Source: Mytilisepta virgata (lineage: Eukaryota > Mollusca > Bivalvia > Mytilida > Mytilidae). From it: a stretch of 64,000 nucleotides of DNA. Positions 33,158 to 45,470 of the stretch are shown piece by piece. A program made the translations under genes and the position numbers. The stretch lies in the NCBI GenBank assembly GCA_028015205.1, contig CM051512.1:3408755-3472754 (forward strand), in the 5' to 3' direction. Position 1 is the stretch's first letter, and each line of letters begins with the position of its first letter. The notes under the pieces are model-generated. The model saw nothing but the letters and a program-made list of their open reading frames with translations, was not told where the DNA came from and did not search any database.

Positions 33158-33680
33158 TCTTTGATACCAATTTTGTTACGCAGGATATGCACATTTCATT
33201 GATTTAAGATTCATAATTTGTGGTCAAGGCCTGAAATGTTGAAAACCAAAACAATTGAAGAGCAAATTCTAAAATGCCAAAATGACCAAAAGGGGTAAAG
33301 CCGAAACTATCTAAGACAGAGCTATGAACGAGGGAGAAACTCTTTAGTTTTCACACATTTTACAATTTTTTAAAGTCAATTAAGTATCGGGGCTTCGATG
33401 GCCGAGTGGTCTAGCCTGTCAACACTGAGGTTGCGAGTTCGAATCTCACCTGTGGCGGGTGTGTTCGATTCCGGTCTAAATGGACATAAATTAACAATTT
33501 TCCTGCCGAAGGTGGGTGGTTCTCACAGGGTACTCCGACTGCCTCCACCAATAAAAACTGGCCGCCGCGAAATAGCGAAAATTTGCTGAAAACGGCGCAA
33601 AACTCCAACTAAACAAACAAACAAAAATAAATTAAGTATCAATTTCTGCCTTGTATTGAAGTACTAACAACTGAGCTGGG
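33158..33680 (-). repeat. Family D repeat split by a SINE
   Basis: The D copy runs from TTCTTTGATACCAATTTTG to the SINE insertion at 33389 and continues after 33640 with TATCAATTTCTGCCTTGTAT. Its ribozyme region is heavily mutated (AUUAUGA core). Confidence 0.75.
33389..33629 (+). mobile_element. tRNA(Ser/Leu)-like SINE with 11-bp TSD (family S2)
   Basis: The head contains an A box, GATGGCCGAGTGGTCTAG, and a B box, GAGTTCGAATCTCACC, as in class II (Ser/Leu) tRNAs. Body: GGTGGGTGGTTCTCACAGGG, AAAACTGGCCGCCGCG. Tail: AAAC repeats. Direct repeats AATTAAGTATC flank it at 33378-33388 and 33630-33640. The overlapping frames on both strands are not genes. A copy on minus is at 57110-57372. Confidence 0.95.
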
Positions 33681-33969
33681 AACAAATGCATTTATGTAAT
33701 ATAGTATATATTCCACCTTACAATGAAATATTACTTTCTCGCTATGTTCCTAACTTCATGGATAACCTTATATGATCTACTCTACTGAACACAGACAAGC
33801 GCACTTATGCTATATACCAAGATTAATGCATGCGTTATAAAGGGCGACTGAAATCTTTTATGATAAAAATAAACGTGATGATCTTAACTTTCAAACTGTT
33901 AATTTTGTTTTTCTTAGCAGCAACATACGAAGGTCTCCTGTTCACATTGATAGCTTCATAACAATTAAA

Positions 33970-34735
33970 CGGTGAACAGGAAAAGTTAAAAATGACATAC
34001 CAAATGACAATCAAACAAAAATAATACAAAGAGCATAAACCAAACAACAAATAGTCAGGATAGAATAGAGAATGGAAACGGGGAATGTGTCAAAGAGACA
34101 ACAACCCGATCAAAGAGCAGAAAACAGCTCAAGGCTACCAATGGGACATCAACGCAGCGAGAAAATCCTGCATCCGGAGGCGGGCTTCAGCTAGCCCCAA
34201 AACAATAATGTATACTAGTTCAGCAAAATGGACGGCACACCAAACTCAGAAACATAAAAATTAACCAAAATTCAAAACACACACAAGACTAACAAAGGCT
34301 AGAGGTTCCTGACTTGGGACAGGCGCAAAAATGCAGCGGGGTTAAACATGTTTTGTGAGATGTCAAGTCCCCCCACCCCCAAAAAAAAAAACTTCTAGCC
34401 AATGTGAAATAAACAAACACGTAGCGATTCACACAGTAAAACTCAGTTTAAAAGATGTCCGAGTCCGAAGTTAAAAAATGTAACAGAAGAAACTAAGCAA
34501 CATGACAATAATCAATATATATTAACAAAGGACTGCTAGCAGTTATTGACATGCCAGCTCCAGAACTCAATTAAACTGCATGATCGAACGATTATGTCTA
34601 CAGTCCGTTTTGCTCAGCTATTGAGTAGTAGTGGGGTTAAACGGATTTCATGGCCTCCCCTCTCTCCCATTACCTATCCTAGCTATCTTTCTGGTGTTAA
34701 AAAACACAATATCTCCCTGTTGCCGATATCTATTT
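33970..34735 (+). repeat. Family F and C mussel-type repeats
   Basis: An F-like start (AAAAATGACATACCAAATGAC) is followed by family C: GTCAAAGAGACAACAACCCG, AGAAAATCCTGCATCCGGAG, CAGGCGCAAAAATGCAGCGG, GACATGCCAGCTCCAGA. Reverse-oriented C copies lie near 46.3-47.0, 48.1 and 52.1-52.5 kb. Confidence 0.75.
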
Positions 34736-34825
34736 AAGATCAGGCATGGGTTTTACAAAACGTCTTTAATTCTTTGATATGTTGACTTCTAATTATTGAT
34801 GTGACTTTTTTTAACTTCACGAAAG

Positions 34826-35250
34826 AAGTCAGGACTGCTTTCCCTTCCGGAGCACCTGAGTTCACTCCTGGTTTTATAGGAGTTCGTGTTGTTCATTGTG
34901 TTTTAGTATTCAGTGGTTTTTTGTGCTTGTGGTTGTTCATTTGTCTTCCCGGATTTTGTCTGTTTAATGGATTGCGTTTTTCGGATTGCTCCTTATGTAT
35001 ATTTGTCCTCTTTATGAGTTGTTGTTTCCGTAAATATCTCCAATTATAGTGACTTTCATATACGTGGGAAGTTTGGTATGCCGTAAAACCTGGTTTAACC
35101 CACTTTCTTCATTTGGAAATACCTGTACAAAGTCAGGAGTATGATTGTTGCTTTTCCTGATGTTCTTGATAGTTGAGTACCTCCCAGCCTTGCCAGTCTG
35201 TTGACTATGACTGTAACATTTTATTGGGAGTTCCATGTTTTGTTTTGAAG
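34826..35250 (-). repeat. Family B copy 4 plus family F fragment
   Basis: B on minus at 34826-35012 (CCTTCCGGAGCACCTGAG, GGAGTTCGTGTTGTTCA); F at about 35075-35175 (AAACCTGGTTTAACCCAC). The 82-residue frame is repeat-derived. Confidence 0.75.
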
Positions 35251-36320
35251 TTTTATTCATCATTTATCATCCAGTCATATACAAACCAATCCTATATACA
35301 ATTGAAACGTGGGGCAGTGTGTTAAATCTTAATTGGAGAAGTTTAATGAAATGGACACAATGTATGTCTGATATCTAAAATTAATGAAAACTTATATGTT
35401 GTTATTATACGGATGAATTTTCCTTCAACACTCTTTTATATTATATCGTACCTTATAATACAGTTCATCAATTTTCTGATTCATCTGACACCAATCAATT
35501 ACAAGAAACTGCCGTGTCTTGTTCAAAAAGTGGAAAATATCAAGTGAAGGAATTTAGACAATGCATCTGTTAATAACCATACGACCATAATTATATTAGT
35601 CTGAGTACCATATTCACCTTGGTCTAAATTCCATCCAGGTGGGTTTTTTTTTAGATCATACAAGATTATGAAACGTCATTATTCTTTATGTAAAAGTTTT
35701 GTGACGGAAAGTTAAACATAAAATTTTTAATTATTTTTATTCAGAAATAATTTATAAAATATCATGATATTAATTGATACGAATGTCCCCGAATCATATG
35801 GCCTGTCTGACAAAGTCCAGGTTTGAAAGAGGGGAAAAACCCGCTTTCCTAAAACTTTATTCATATGTCACGCTCATGTGACAAAGAACAGAGTAAAAAA
35901 CTGTTATATAAAAGATCATGATAATAATTGATAGAAAAGTCTTCGAATCATATGGTTTGTCTGTAAAAGTTACATTTGAATGAGTAGAATTACCACTTTT
36001 CTAAATGTACTATGCGGGTTAAGATTCAATGTATCTATAGAGCTGTAAATCAAAATGTCGGAAGTATTGAAGAATCCGGATTATAATAGATCATGACTGT
36101 AAATCATAAATCTATTTGACCTAGAATAACTTGATTTTAGCTATGGGGTGTATATTTCACAACTCATACGTTATTCCAGAGCTTGTGACATACATTGACT
36201 TCCTGGACAGAGCACGGCTCATGTCTGAATAGTTGTTCAAACAGGGATATGCTGCTATTAAGTCGCAGTCATCTTTATTAAAGTTTTATGGATGCCTTCA
36301 TGACTTGGGTGACAGGTATG
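35251..36320. other. Intergenic DNA with a diverged duplication
   Basis: 35757-35812 and 35910-35965 share TCATGATA, TAATTGATA and GAATCATATGG in order: a diverged tandem duplication of about 153 bp. Nothing else recognised. Confidence 0.5.
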
Positions 36321-36606
36321 AAAAACCCAAATGAAAATGGACCTGTTCCATTGATGTCCCTTCCTCATACCAGATTTGACATGAGCAGCTTGGCGGGTGT
36401 CCTGCAGGACGCAGACTGCTTACTCTTCAGGAGCACCTGGGTCTACCCCAAGTTTTTGGTGGGGTCTATGTTGTTCGTCTGTGTAAAGTTTTTAAAAGTA
36501 GTGTTTATTGTTTTGGTGCTGTCTTCGTTGTTCTCAGGAGTTTTTCAGTTGTTTTCAATTCTCTTCTCCTTCTAATATCCTTTTGGTATTTCTTGACTTT
36601 ACTTAA
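36321..36606 (-). repeat. Family A interspersed repeat, copy on minus
   Basis: Contains GACCTGTTCCATTGATGTCC, TGTCCTGCAGGACGCAG and TTGGTATTTCTTGACTTTAC; overlaps a 95-residue repeat-derived frame. Confidence 0.85.
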
Positions 36607-37034
36607 ACCAAAAGATTAAAGCTGGAATTCTGTAGATACAACTGTACAGTGTGAATTGTGTAGATACAGCTGTACAGTGTATTCTTAAGTTGAAATACAC
36701 TTCGTTATTTGTATGAGGCGCTCATAAAATACGTATATTGCGTTTTTGAAATTTGCCGATAATTACCGAGGTCATTGCCATCAATTGATCATTTATTGTT
36801 CGGATACTTTTTGAGTTATACAATACAAACCTAATTATATATTCCAGATTTACTTTCGTGGTCATGGAAGCATTCGTAGTTTCGAAGAAATCAAATTTCA
36901 TGGCTTTGTAATTTCTAGTAATAAATAAAACATTGAAATATTTCTGAACCAGCCTTAATAACGTACGCTCGTGATCAAAACGTTGGAAAGCCAAGAAAAA
37001 AATACCAAAACATTTCGAGCAGTACAATCAAACT
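36607..37034. other. Unannotated stretch
   Basis: A 30-bp tandem pair with CTGTAGATACAACTGTACAG and TGTAGATACAGCTGTACAG occurs at 36633-36681. 36740-36800 may be a decayed relative of the TCCGGACC MITE. No gene supported. Confidence 0.4.
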
Positions 37035-37185
37035 GGCCTAAAGAGTTTATAGGAGTTCGTGTTGTTCATTGTTTTTTAGTTTTCTATGTTTATTTGTTGT
37101 GCTTGTGGTTGTTCATTTGTCTTTCGGGGTTTGTCTGTCCAATGGATTACATTTTTTGATTGCTCCTTAGGTATATTTGTCCTTT
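37035..37185 (-). repeat. Family B interspersed repeat, copy 5
   Basis: Contains AGGAGTTCGTGTTGTTCATTG, GTGGTTGTTCATTTGTC and GTATATTTGTCC. Confidence 0.8.
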
Positions 37186-37804
37186 TTAGTCAAAATCAAA
37201 GTAAGGTCAATTTGCCAGAGGTAGTTAAAACCTTCATTTAAACACATTTTTCAACTGAAAATTTCAAATCCTACCATGTCCGAGGAAACTACTTTTGTGA
37301 TGATACCTGCGAGATAAAAAAGCTACACCAATTGATACTTGATCAAATATGTATTTCGTCATATATCAAAATATGTGCTCTCATTGATCTACGAAAAGCA
37401 GGGGCATTTTCATATTTTACATTTTACAATTTATAATATATTTTGCAAAGAATAAGGTTTTAATCGACCTTGAATCAATGAACATTCATTTTTTCCTACT
37501 TATAAAAAACAAAAAGAGAGGTATCAATTATACAAAATGATATTAAATAAATTATTTAAAATTATAAATGAAACCATATTAAATTTAATACATAAATAAA
37601 AATAATTTTATGAATTAACAAGAAATTTTGAGAAATGTCTCTGCAATGTACTTTTTTAAATTTGATTTCTCATAAAACTGTCTTTTTTCCTTATATTGTC
37701 AAAATTTATAATTAAGGCCCTCAGACAGAATATTGAGTTTGGTTGAAAGTAGTGAAAATCCCAAATAGATAAATAATATTTCTTTAAAGGTAAATAAATA
37801 TACA
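37186..37804. other. Unannotated AT-rich stretch
   Basis: No gene or recognisable repeat. Confidence 0.4.
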
Positions 37805-37942
37805 ATACATAGTCATTGTCGGAAAACATAAAATGTATTTGGGTGAGCTTTAGAAACATGAGAAAAGGCGAGCTTTAGCGAGCATTTTCCCCATGTTTCG
37901 CAGCGAGCCCAAATAAATTATTTTCCGACAATGGCTTTGTAT
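37805..37942. repeat. Foldback MITE-like hairpin
   Basis: Arms with CATTGTCGGAAAA and TATTTGGG at the left are mirrored by CCCAAATAAATTATTTTCC, GACAATGGCTTTGTAT at the right. The apex GGCGAGCTTTAGCGAGC resembles the apices at 6.3, 11.8, 52.9 and 62.0 kb. Confidence 0.75.
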
Positions 37943-38964
37943 TTTCTTTATCCTGCAATCCCCTTTCAATGCATAAAATGAAATGCCTTAGAATTACGTT
38001 TGAAGTTGAAATCCAAATGCCGTGAAAACGCGGGAAACGCCATGACGTCATCTGGTACATTCACTACGCTCCTCGCGCTCTTCATGTAAACATGTACCAG
38101 TAAACTGTACAATGTATTAGGTCATTGACCTAATACGACTAAAGTTTATTCTACCCCTGTTATTAGATCGGAAATGGCTTGATTGCAGGATAAAACATTA
38201 TGCACGAAATACTATGAATTGATTATATTATATCACTGATTATTGTCCTGTTGTAGTGACTTACACGAAAAAGTGTTTTGTGAATTTTTAAATTGTAATA
38301 TTTATGCAGTAATTGTAACCATCATTATAAGATTAATAATGTATAACGTTTCAGATTAATTTTCGTTCAAAGGCTTGAAGATAAATCACCTTACCAGAGG
38401 GCATAGAAATGTAATAAAAACTATTAAGTAAAAATTGGATAGTCCCATTCAACGAGCTTCTTATTAAACAACGACCACCTGTGGCGGATATTAGTATTGT
38501 CTTTAATCATGGAACACCACACTTATTGATATCCAAAACTAACAAAATAACAGTCACGACAATAACAACCGTGTCGTAAATATTGTTATATTTCCTTCAG
38601 TAAGATTCATTTTTATGACAGGAACTTAATACAAAAACAACATCCATTACTGCTATTAAAATATTATAATCTTATAGATTCAATTTTTTAGACAAGAAAT
38701 TAATGCAAAATAAAATATTAATATCTTATACTTTTGTTCAGTAATATTCAATATCTATGACAAACAATTAATGCAAACTATATATATCTTAAACCGTATT
38801 GGTGATTATTAACTTCAAATTATTTAAAATTCATATTTGAAAGATAGGTTGTTTGCAAACAACACTTTTTCCTATAAACGTTTGTCGACATTATAGTGTG
38901 ATATTTTAGCGGTTCCCGCGTGAAAATCCCTTATTACATTTGGGACGGCGTTAACTGCATATTA
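37943..38964. other. Unannotated AT-rich stretch
   Basis: 38590-38800 contains three loose repeats of a GACAxxAATTAATGCAAA-like motif. No gene supported. Confidence 0.45.
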
Positions 38965-39510
38965 TATGAAATCTTTTTTGTGAAAAGTAAGGAAAATATT
39001 CATAATATTGAGAGAAAGAAGAGAATTTGTCAATTATGTAATTCCAACTGTGTTGAAGATGAACCCCATTTTTGGATTTGAATGTCCCATTTATAATGTT
39101 GATAGAGAATTTTTTTCAAGATGTTAGATTATCTAATAAAAATTTTCATCTACTTGATATCAAGGAAAAATGTCTTTAGTTAATGACAAACTAAGATAGT
39201 CATATTCTAAATAATTTATGTAAATTTATACTTATTAGCTTTGAACAAAGAAGCAAACAATTATATGTTTCAAATAAAGGACACAAACAATTATGCAAAT
39301 TATAGGTATATATTTTATTGTTTTTGGTGTACACTCCTCAGCTGCAACATCGAAATTCTATTTTAATATTGTATAGTTGTTATTGTTTGATATGATTGTC
39401 TATGTATTTTGTATGTATTCTATGATTTGGAACTTCTCTCTTATGTATGTTTTCTTTTTGCCCCTCGGGGCCCAAAATTGGTCAATAAAAATTATCTATC
39501 TATATATCTT
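38965..39510 (+). pseudogene. Decayed non-LTR retrotransposon 3' end
   Basis: Plus-strand translation around 38985-39090 reads KRICQLCNSNCVEDEPHF, the Cys/His segment after LINE reverse transcriptases, then loses frame with stops. Downstream is a 3' UTR with the hairpin GCCCCTCGGGGC at 39461, then CAATAAAAATTATC and a TATC tail at 39495-39508. Strongly 5'-truncated. A different family from those at 23.8 and 30.4 kb. Confidence 0.75.
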
Positions 39511-40589
39511 ATTATGTATTGCTCATTATAAGTTCTGTCCATTGATATTTGTTAATGTTTAGCATTACCTGCAGTTTGTCGTCATTGTGGCTTTCGATTC
39601 TGCTAAATGTCTTTTATAGAATGCAGCTGCTCACGTCTGAAGACGGTTTATATTTAAAGTTCTGCTGGATGTTGATACGTTTAAAGAACATGGGGAGTTA
39701 AGGCTTGTATTTGGCCTAAAATGTGGCCAAAAATAAAACCCCAAGCAAGCAAAAACGTATACATGTATTTGTAAAATAACAATTAAGTACCTGTTTTGCA
39801 AAGAAATAAAGAATATTGCCAACTCCAGGCTAATTTAGAGTCAATTCCTCAAATGTTCATATTTTTAGGCTAAAAACGGGCTTTAACACTCCTACTCATT
39901 TGAACTGTCAAACGATTGTTATAGATTACTAGCAAAGAAAAGAGACATAGTTGTACATTTATGTTTATACCATGGTATACAGGGCTTATCAGGATGGGAA
40001 GGTTTGGGTACCAATAAAACCGGTTTATCTTTACTAAATCAGACTATACTGTCTCTCTGTTATATCTATGTTTGTGTTTTGTGCTCTTTTATGTTGTTTT
40101 TGTCTGTCTATTAGGTATGTCATTTTTTACCTTTCCTGTTATCCATTTTGTTGTTCATTGTTCGCAATTAGTGGTTATTTTTGTACAAGTTTGCCATCGT
40201 CTATTGCGGGGGGACTGTTGTTTCTAGTTGATCAGTTTTTTCCCTAGTTTAAGCACGAAAAAATACTACTAATTACATGACTGGTATACTAATTTAGAAA
40301 CAGGGAGTAAAATAATCTAAAGAACAGAATTATCTGTCGCAGCTGAGACTAAATTCAAAAGCTTGAGGCATATTCCGAATGATAGATACTACCCATAAAT
40401 TACAGTAATGACATAGAAAGGCAAATTATCAGGACATCAGGAATGAATGGTTTCTACGATTACAAACAGGAAGATAGTTTGTTTTATTCTAATGTATGCC
40501 TATCATTCGTCTACTGTCATACCAATACAGTTCACCCTACTTTTTTCGCATAGTTCAAGGTATTACATTAAATAAACTGTTATCACAGA
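39511..40589. other. Intergenic DNA with family F fragment
   Basis: 39985-40160 is F-like (AATAAAACCGGTTTATC, TAGGTATGTCATTTTTTACC). Nothing else supported. Confidence 0.45.
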
Positions 40590-41755
40590 GATATGTCTCG
40601 CCTTTTTGTAATTTTGATTATGCAAATTTTGAAATCATAATAGCAATACCTTAACATCTTACACAAGTTATGCAAATATTCAAAGTCAATGAACCATGAC
40701 TGAGTTACATTGTTAAACAATCTCCATTTAAATGAGATGTGTGAATGCTAATACAACTGGATACCAAATACCATTGACTTATTATAAGTCGTTCCCAACC
40801 TAAATACAAAAATTTTGTGGGAAAAATATTATATATTATACAATATTATATATTGTTACATACATTTGACTTTCGAAGTCAATAGAGCATTCGTAAGGCG
40901 GCAAGGTCAAATAATTACCATGACGATCAGATGTGCTGATATTTATACAACTTCGAATAATCCCCATGGCAATGAGATGTGGCAATGCTATTACAATTGC
41001 AAACCAAATATCAATGACCTACCACAAGTGGATCCCAATAAATTGACCTAATCACAAACTAATACATACTTACTTAAAGTTACTTATAGTTACTTATAGT
41101 TACTTATAGTTGATTTCCAGTACAGGATCCCTCAAGGTTCCTCTTCACCAGACTATAATATATGTAAAGTAAGCAAACCATTCAAAGTCAATAGACCATG
41201 ACTGAGGGGGCGGAGCAAAATAATCTCCATGGCAATGAGATGTGGCAATAATAATACATCTGCATACCAATTATCATTGACCTACCACTAGTGGATTCCC
41301 ATAAACTGACCTAATCACAAACTAATACATGTAAAGTAAGCAAACCATTCAAGGTCAATAGACCATGACTGAGGGGGTGGAGCCAAATAATCTCCATGGC
41401 AATGAGATGTAGCAATGGTAATACATCTGCATACCAATTATCATTGACCTACCACTAGTGGATCCCCATAAACTGACCTAATCACAAACTAATACATGTA
41501 AAGTAAGCAAACCATTCAAAGTCAATAGACCATGACTGAGGGGGGGCGGAGCCAAATAATCTCCATGGCAATGAGATGTGGCAATGGTAATACATCTGCA
41601 TACCAATTATAATTGACCTACCACTAGTGGATCCCCATAAAACTGAGCTAATCACAAACTAATACATTGTTGACGCCATCGCAGTCGTCGCCGCCGCCGC
41701 CGACGCCGGAAACAGCATACCTATGTCTCGCTTTTTGACTCCGTCAAGGCGAGAC
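40590..41755 (+). repeat. 167-bp tandem array bounded by TGTCTCGCC repeats
   Basis: Three well-preserved units start at 41162, 41329 and 41496 (ATGTAAAGTAAGCAAACCA, CCATGACTGAGGGGG, CTCCATGGCAATGAGATGTG, CCACTAGTGGATCCC). Two decayed units lie at 40650-40800 and 40860-41050, and a short GTTACTTATA 11-bp microsatellite at 41072-41110. The block is bounded by TGTCTCGCCTTTTTG at 40593 and its complement, AAGGCGAGACA, at 41744, after a CG-rich (GCCGCC)n stretch. The layout recalls bivalve pearl elements, which have tandem cores of about 160 bp. Confidence 0.8.
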
Positions 41756-42002
41756 AAAAACTGTTTGCAATAACAGGAATTTTTAGATATAAGGAGTAAC
41801 TATTATACAAAATATGATACAAAACGAATTTCAGACTAACGAATTATTTTTCGATGTCAAAAGTTTTAGGATATTTCAAGAGTCCTGTAATTCAATTTCA
41901 TAGAAAGATGCAGTGTCATAGAGATTCAGACGATAATAAATAATGACGGGGAATTATATTGGTTTTGTATGGGAAATAAATTGAACTCAAATCGTAAAGC
42001 AG

Positions 42003-42335
42003 GAATTCATCCTCTGCATGTTGAAACAAGCATCGTAGTTGGTATCTTCAAAATAACAATCAAAAGATACTAATATTAGATACAGTAAATTTATACTGTA
42101 TACGACGCATTTAAAGGAGTTACCTCTCCTCAGCAGCATTAAAACCGAAACATTTGGAGGACCAAAAACTAAACTTATTTTAAACAAGAAGTACTCATAA
42201 CGAAAAATACCGAAATAGGAAGCCAAATTTCAGCTAAGGAGATCTACCATGTGCAATACAAGGAATGAACCCTTAGTATTTCTATTATTTTTGAATTTTG
42301 CTAAATACTGGTAATTTCTGTAACAAAATAAGTAT
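42003..42335 (-). repeat. Family E repeat, copy 2
   Basis: Inverted relative to copy 1 at 10915-11240 and colinear with it. Confidence 0.85.
42093..42139 (-). ncRNA. Hammerhead ribozyme motif, family E copy 2
   Basis: Read on minus: helix I AUGCUG/CAGUAU pairs over all six positions (one wobble), helix II GAGG/CCUU, helix III AUGC/GUAU. The core is mutated to CUGAGGA and UAAA. It documents helix I of the family and is presumably inactive. Confidence 0.5.
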
Positions 42336-43359
42336 ATAATGCTTCCGAAGTTTACCGACAATTACCGAAGTCATTGCTCGAACAACCGAGACATTTTAGA
42401 GAATCACTCTGTCCATTATCAGATACCTTAATGTTAGACAACAAATATTGATCAGAAATACACCACTAAGCAAATGTTCCATCATAAAAGAGGTAGTAAA
42501 AAATAGTAAAATTAATTGTTTTTAATGTATTTGTACTTCACTTTAAAACTTTTTAGGCAGTTATTTGAATTAATTAAGATATTTACGTACTAAATTCTGA
42601 TAAAAATAAACAATGAATAAAGATATATTGGGTAAAATGTCAAGGAGACAACAACCCTGAATTGAATTCCAAAAAATAATCAAAACATTTTTATGCAAAG
42701 ACTGGGTAGAGATGATTCACCTGTAGGCATAACATTTATAAATGCACTTAAAAATAATGTTATTTGTGGAGGCATCATTTTTTAGAAACTAAGATCCTTT
42801 CTTTCATGCAGAATTGTGGGTTTATGTGGTTTTTGGTTTTCAAATGTCAAAGCACTCTTTTGTTATCTGTTGTTCATTTTAAGTCTCAATAAGGCCTTGG
42901 ACACTATCAAATTTTCTTTTTATTTATCGTTGTATGACATTTCTATTATGGTGCATTACGAGTCGTTGCAAATAAATCTGATTTGAAGAAGAGGACGTCA
43001 AAATTCCGCCTTACCTATCCCTTTGAACTTCTTTTGTGTATTTACAATTATTGATTTACCTTTTGGATATTTTTTACCTTTTAATGATTAGAAAAATATT
43101 TACTTCGTCTGGTACGCAAATTATGATCTGTTATTTATAATTAAAGAAATTTATACGAAAAACACACGAAATATTTACCTTAAATTCTGAAAATTGATAC
43201 TCGTTAATGAGTTTTTATAGAATTGCAGCTAAATAGCTTCTCCATATCTTGCTCATTTACGAACGTCATATAGCCACTTGTCTTATTACTAGACCAAACA
43301 TGTACATGCCGAAGAGTACGTAGAGTAAAAAACTATCTAAAGGCATACAGTTGTAGCTC
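42336..43359. other. Unannotated AT-rich stretch
   Basis: No gene supported; 42340-42430 may be a decayed relative of the TCCGGACC MITE. Confidence 0.4.
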
Positions 43360-43374
43360 TAATATTATCTGATG

Positions 43375-43500
43375 GGAAGTTTCCTTGACTTAGTACAGAC
43401 ACCTAACAGCGATGGTGTTAAACCGGTTTGTATCGGTATCTAAACCCCCCCCCCCCCCCCCCCCCCTTGTCTATCCGGACACTATGGAGTATGAGTCAAT
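43375..43500 (+). repeat. Family F fragment with poly(C) run
   Basis: TTGACTTAGTACAGACACC and GTTAAACCGGTTTGTATCGG are followed by 22 consecutive C bases at 43445-43466. Confidence 0.65.
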
Positions 43501-43669
43501 ACAGTATGAATACCAAAAGAGTGAACCATTGCTAAAATTTATCATTACATGACTATATTTTTTCTATTTTCTAATTGGATGAGAAATGTCTAAAAGGTCT
43601 TGAGTGCTCAAGCGAATGTAATAGTGACCGATTTGTTCCTAAAATAAAAAATGAAAGTACAGTAATGAA

Positions 43670-44121
43670 ACAATTACTGACTATGAAATAAATCGCAGTC
43701 AGGATTGATCAATCCTTCAAAATATATATTTACCTCGCATAAAGGTTCGATGACTATTTTATTTTCTTGGGCTGATAATTATAGTATAACTAATCTTGAA
43801 ATTCGAATACCTAAAAATCTACAACGAGTTACCGAACAACACATTAATTCACGAGTTGCAGATCTTTGGAATTCGAATTTCCAGATTAGTTATTGTGTTT
43901 ATTACATTGACATATTCCGTGTATTAATGCACATTTAATAAAATTTAACGAGAAAATACAAGGGATTATGTTTTTATTCGACTGCACGATGACGTTTGTA
44001 TAGCAAGTGAAATATGACTTTTGATTTCACTGGGTGAATTATCGGATTTTATTTCACTCGAAAATCCTGGTATTTCACCACACTCAATGTAATAGCGTCC
44101 TATTACAAAGTCAGTAATTGT
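43670..44121. mobile_element. Possible MITE with ACAATTACTGACT ends
   Basis: Exact 13-bp inverted termini bound a 452-bp AT-rich interior. The 77-residue frame inside has no recognisable domain. No target duplication identified. Confidence 0.5.
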
Positions 44122-44954
44122 ATAGTAGTATTTGTTTCCTGTGTTAGTGTTCTCATGAACTTGTATTGTCTTTGGATTTTGGTCTTGTTGAATTTGCCAA
44201 CTGACTAATTGCGTCGGTAGTTTTCATCCATTCTGATTTGATATGAAATGCCATTGCTCATCTTTAAAATAATCTCAGATATTAAATTATTTGCGTACAA
44301 TGAATATGTCATGTTTTATCGTCATCCTGTACATGTATACTTGTAGAAAAATCATCAAATATTATATATATTAATATAATCCAGGCAAGGCCAACTTTGC
44401 CCATGAGAGTTAAAACTTTACTTGTCAGAATTGTCTAATTTTTTTATTACCAAGCATGTTCAAACATATATCTCTATGTAAAACCTACAAGCAACAGTGA
44501 GGTTGAGTGTAGTTCTTTGTACGTTTTATGCCATAGATGTGACATTTTCAATGTTTTAAGAAAGAAAAAATCAACAAGAATGTCACGAAATTGTAATTTG
44601 CTAAACTTCTCGGAAAATATATTTTTCGCGATATCTTCAAAGACCAAAAAAAAATATTGTACACGTCTTTAGGAATCACGTTTTCAATTATTCTTTGATC
44701 TTTAAATAAGTATATATTTTCAGTCAGTTTAAGGCTCCAATGCCATAATTACCTGTTCCACATCAAAAAATAAAGAAAAAAACACTAGAAAAATTGAAAA
44801 AAATGATTAATAGAAAGAACTGAAAACTATTGCAAAGAAACCAGATCTGTGCCTTGAAAAAAGTGCTATATATAAAGAATACGGGTTGGATAATGCGTAG
44901 TGACGATGAAAAACTCCTTGATTACTAGAACGTAAGCTGGAAAGCAATGTAATA
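44122..44954. other. Unannotated AT-rich stretch
   Basis: No gene or recognisable repeat. Confidence 0.45.
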
Positions 44955-45128
44955 CTTTTACTGCTTACCATTGCGGAGCACATGGGTTCACTCCTGGTTT
45001 TTATAGGATTTCGTGTTGTTCATTGTTTTTTAGTCTTCTGTGTTTATTTGTTGTGCTTGTGGTTGTTCATTTGTCTTCCCGGATTTGTCTGTCTTATGGA
45101 TTACGCTCCTTAGGTATATTTGTCCTCT
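44955..45128 (-). repeat. Family B interspersed repeat, copy 6
   Basis: GCGGAGCACATGGGTTCACTC, TTTCGTGTTGTTCATTG and GTATATTTGTCCTCTT blocks. Confidence 0.8.
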
Positions 45129-45470
45129 TCAATTGAATCAATCCATACTGCGAAAAAAGACCAAAAATATATCCCATTACAACGGGATAAAATGCATTTC
45201 GAATTTCACTTTGCATGCGTTTTAAATCCATTGATTACTGGAATGCAATATGCAGAGCAAGAAAATATGATTTCTTTTGAGTGCTCTATATCTTAAATCC
45301 TCGCGTAATTCCATCTTAGCCATTGTAAGCTTAATCAACAATCATAGCATAGACCGACTGTAGTAAATTGCATGTATTTCAACATACATGATCTACAATT
45401 AGCAAAGAATTCCACTAAAACCACTGATAAAGTAATATTGCAGTATGACATTCAATGCTCTCCTATGAGG

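Noticed and set aside
33398..33470. Possible tRNA-Ser/Leu gene
   Set aside because: A and B boxes are present, but no full cloverleaf with paired acceptor stem forms. The sequence continues into a SINE body with an AAAC tail and target duplications.
43705..43938. 77-residue ORF as a gene
   Set aside because: It lies within a probable MITE bounded by ACAATTACTGACT and shows no domain.
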